5,567 nucleotides of DNA, from positions 1-5,567 of the forward strand of contig PKQR01000142.1 in the NCBI GenBank assembly GCA_017578085.1. The letters run 5' to 3'. A model generated the notes under the pieces. It did not search any database, had not been told where the DNA came from, and saw only the letters and a list, made by a program, of their open reading frames with translations. Of this stretch, positions 5,171 through 5,567 are shown in pieces. A program made the position numbers and the translations under genes. This DNA comes from Bacillota bacterium (GTDB taxonomy: Bacteria > Bacillota > Limnochordia > Limnochordales > ZCTH02-B6). How positions within the stretch are numbered: the first letter of the stretch is position 1; the number at the start of each line of letters is the position of its first letter.

Positions 5171-5567
5171 TTGTCCAGCGCCGCAGACGTGATCACAGAT
5201 ATCAGGGTCATCGGGATCATCGGGGCCGGCACCATGGGAGCGGGGATCGCCCAAGTCGCCCTCCAATCGGGCTACTCCGTGCGCCTGGTGGATGTGGCCC
5301 CAGAACTGGTGGACAAGGCACGGGCCCGCATCGCCGCGCAACTGGCACGGGCAGTGGAGAAAGAGCGCATGAGCCGGACAGAGGCTGACGCCGCCTTGGC
5401 GCGGCTCGTTACCGGCACGGATCGGCAGCTCCTGGCGGACGCGGACTACGTCATCGAAGCGGTGACGGAGCAGCTGCCGGTGAAGCTCGAGGTATTCGCT
5501 GCACTGGACCAGATCTGCCGGCCGGGCGTCATCCTGGCCAGCAACACCTCGGGCCTGAGCATCACCG
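5171..5567 (+). CDS. 3-hydroxyacyl-CoA dehydrogenase, N-terminal part (runs off right edge)
   Basis: The 132 visible codons form the NAD-binding domain of the 3-hydroxyacyl/3-hydroxybutyryl-CoA dehydrogenase family (Hbd, PaaH, MmgB and the FadB dehydrogenase part), which interconverts 3-hydroxyacyl-CoA and 3-ketoacyl-CoA with NAD(H). RVIGIIGAGTMGAGIAQVAL starts at residue 12 and includes the GxGxxG loop (GAGTMG, 18-23). D41, at the end of the second strand, fits NAD rather than NADP preference. VIEAVTE (94-100), K105 and ASNTSGLSIT (123-132) follow as in the family, whose common form of the last motif is SNTSSL. The TTG start is set by GGAGGTGA just upstream. An in-frame ATG at 5114 would add 19 mostly basic residues but has a weak site. 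The absence of an N-terminal hydratase domain argues against a full FadB fusion and for a stand-alone enzyme of about 280-300 residues. It is divergent from the amidohydrolase cluster. Confidence 0.93.
   Translation, partial: MSSAADVITDIRVIGIIGAGTMGAGIAQVALQSGYSVRLVDVAPELVDKARARIAAQLARAVEKERMSRTEADAALARLVTGTDRQLLADADYVIEAVTEQLPVKLEVFAALDQICRPGVILASNTSGLSIT

Overview
The window is high-GC bacterial DNA with tightly packed genes, strong GGAGG-type ribosome-binding sites and two TTG start codons next to near-perfect Shine-Dalgarno sequences. That translation style, and an adenine-deaminase-like amidohydrolase resembling Bacillus YerA, suggest a high-GC Gram-positive lineage of the Bacillota (Symbiobacterium/Thermaerobacter/Limnochordia-like). 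This placement is inferred from style and gene families, not from a marker gene.

Layout. Most of the window (4922 down to 1) is a run of five co-directional minus-strand genes, in transcription order: an adenine-deaminase-superfamily amidohydrolase (3240..4922), a class-I SAM-dependent O-methyltransferase (2559..3194), a magnesium transporter MgtE (1165..2535), a GNAT-type acetyltransferase with a second, degenerate N-terminal half (156..986), and the start of an NAD(P)-binding epimerase/SDR-type protein that runs off the left edge (1..136). Four of the genes are separated by gaps of 45, 23 and 178 nt, and the last pair by 19 nt. The 178-nt gap between mgtE and the acetyltransferase gene holds an array of imperfect 17-bp tandem repeats.

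To the right, a 248-nt divergent intergenic region (4923..5170) separates this cluster from a plus-strand 3-hydroxyacyl-CoA dehydrogenase gene (5171 to the right edge), which starts at TTG behind the sequence GGAGGTGA.

Functionally the minus-strand genes look like a mixed housekeeping/accessory cluster: purine-like amide hydrolysis, a metal-dependent methyltransferase, Mg2+ uptake, an acetyltransferase and a sugar-nucleotide or SDR-type enzyme. No single pathway is obvious. The dehydrogenase belongs to beta-oxidation or butyrate/PHB-type metabolism and probably heads a separate transcription unit. No RNA gene, mobile element, CRISPR array or convincing intrinsic terminator is visible. The least ordinary items are the 17-bp repeat array, whose last recognisable unit overlaps the mgtE stop codon, and the amidohydrolase, which departs from true adenine deaminases at two conserved sites.
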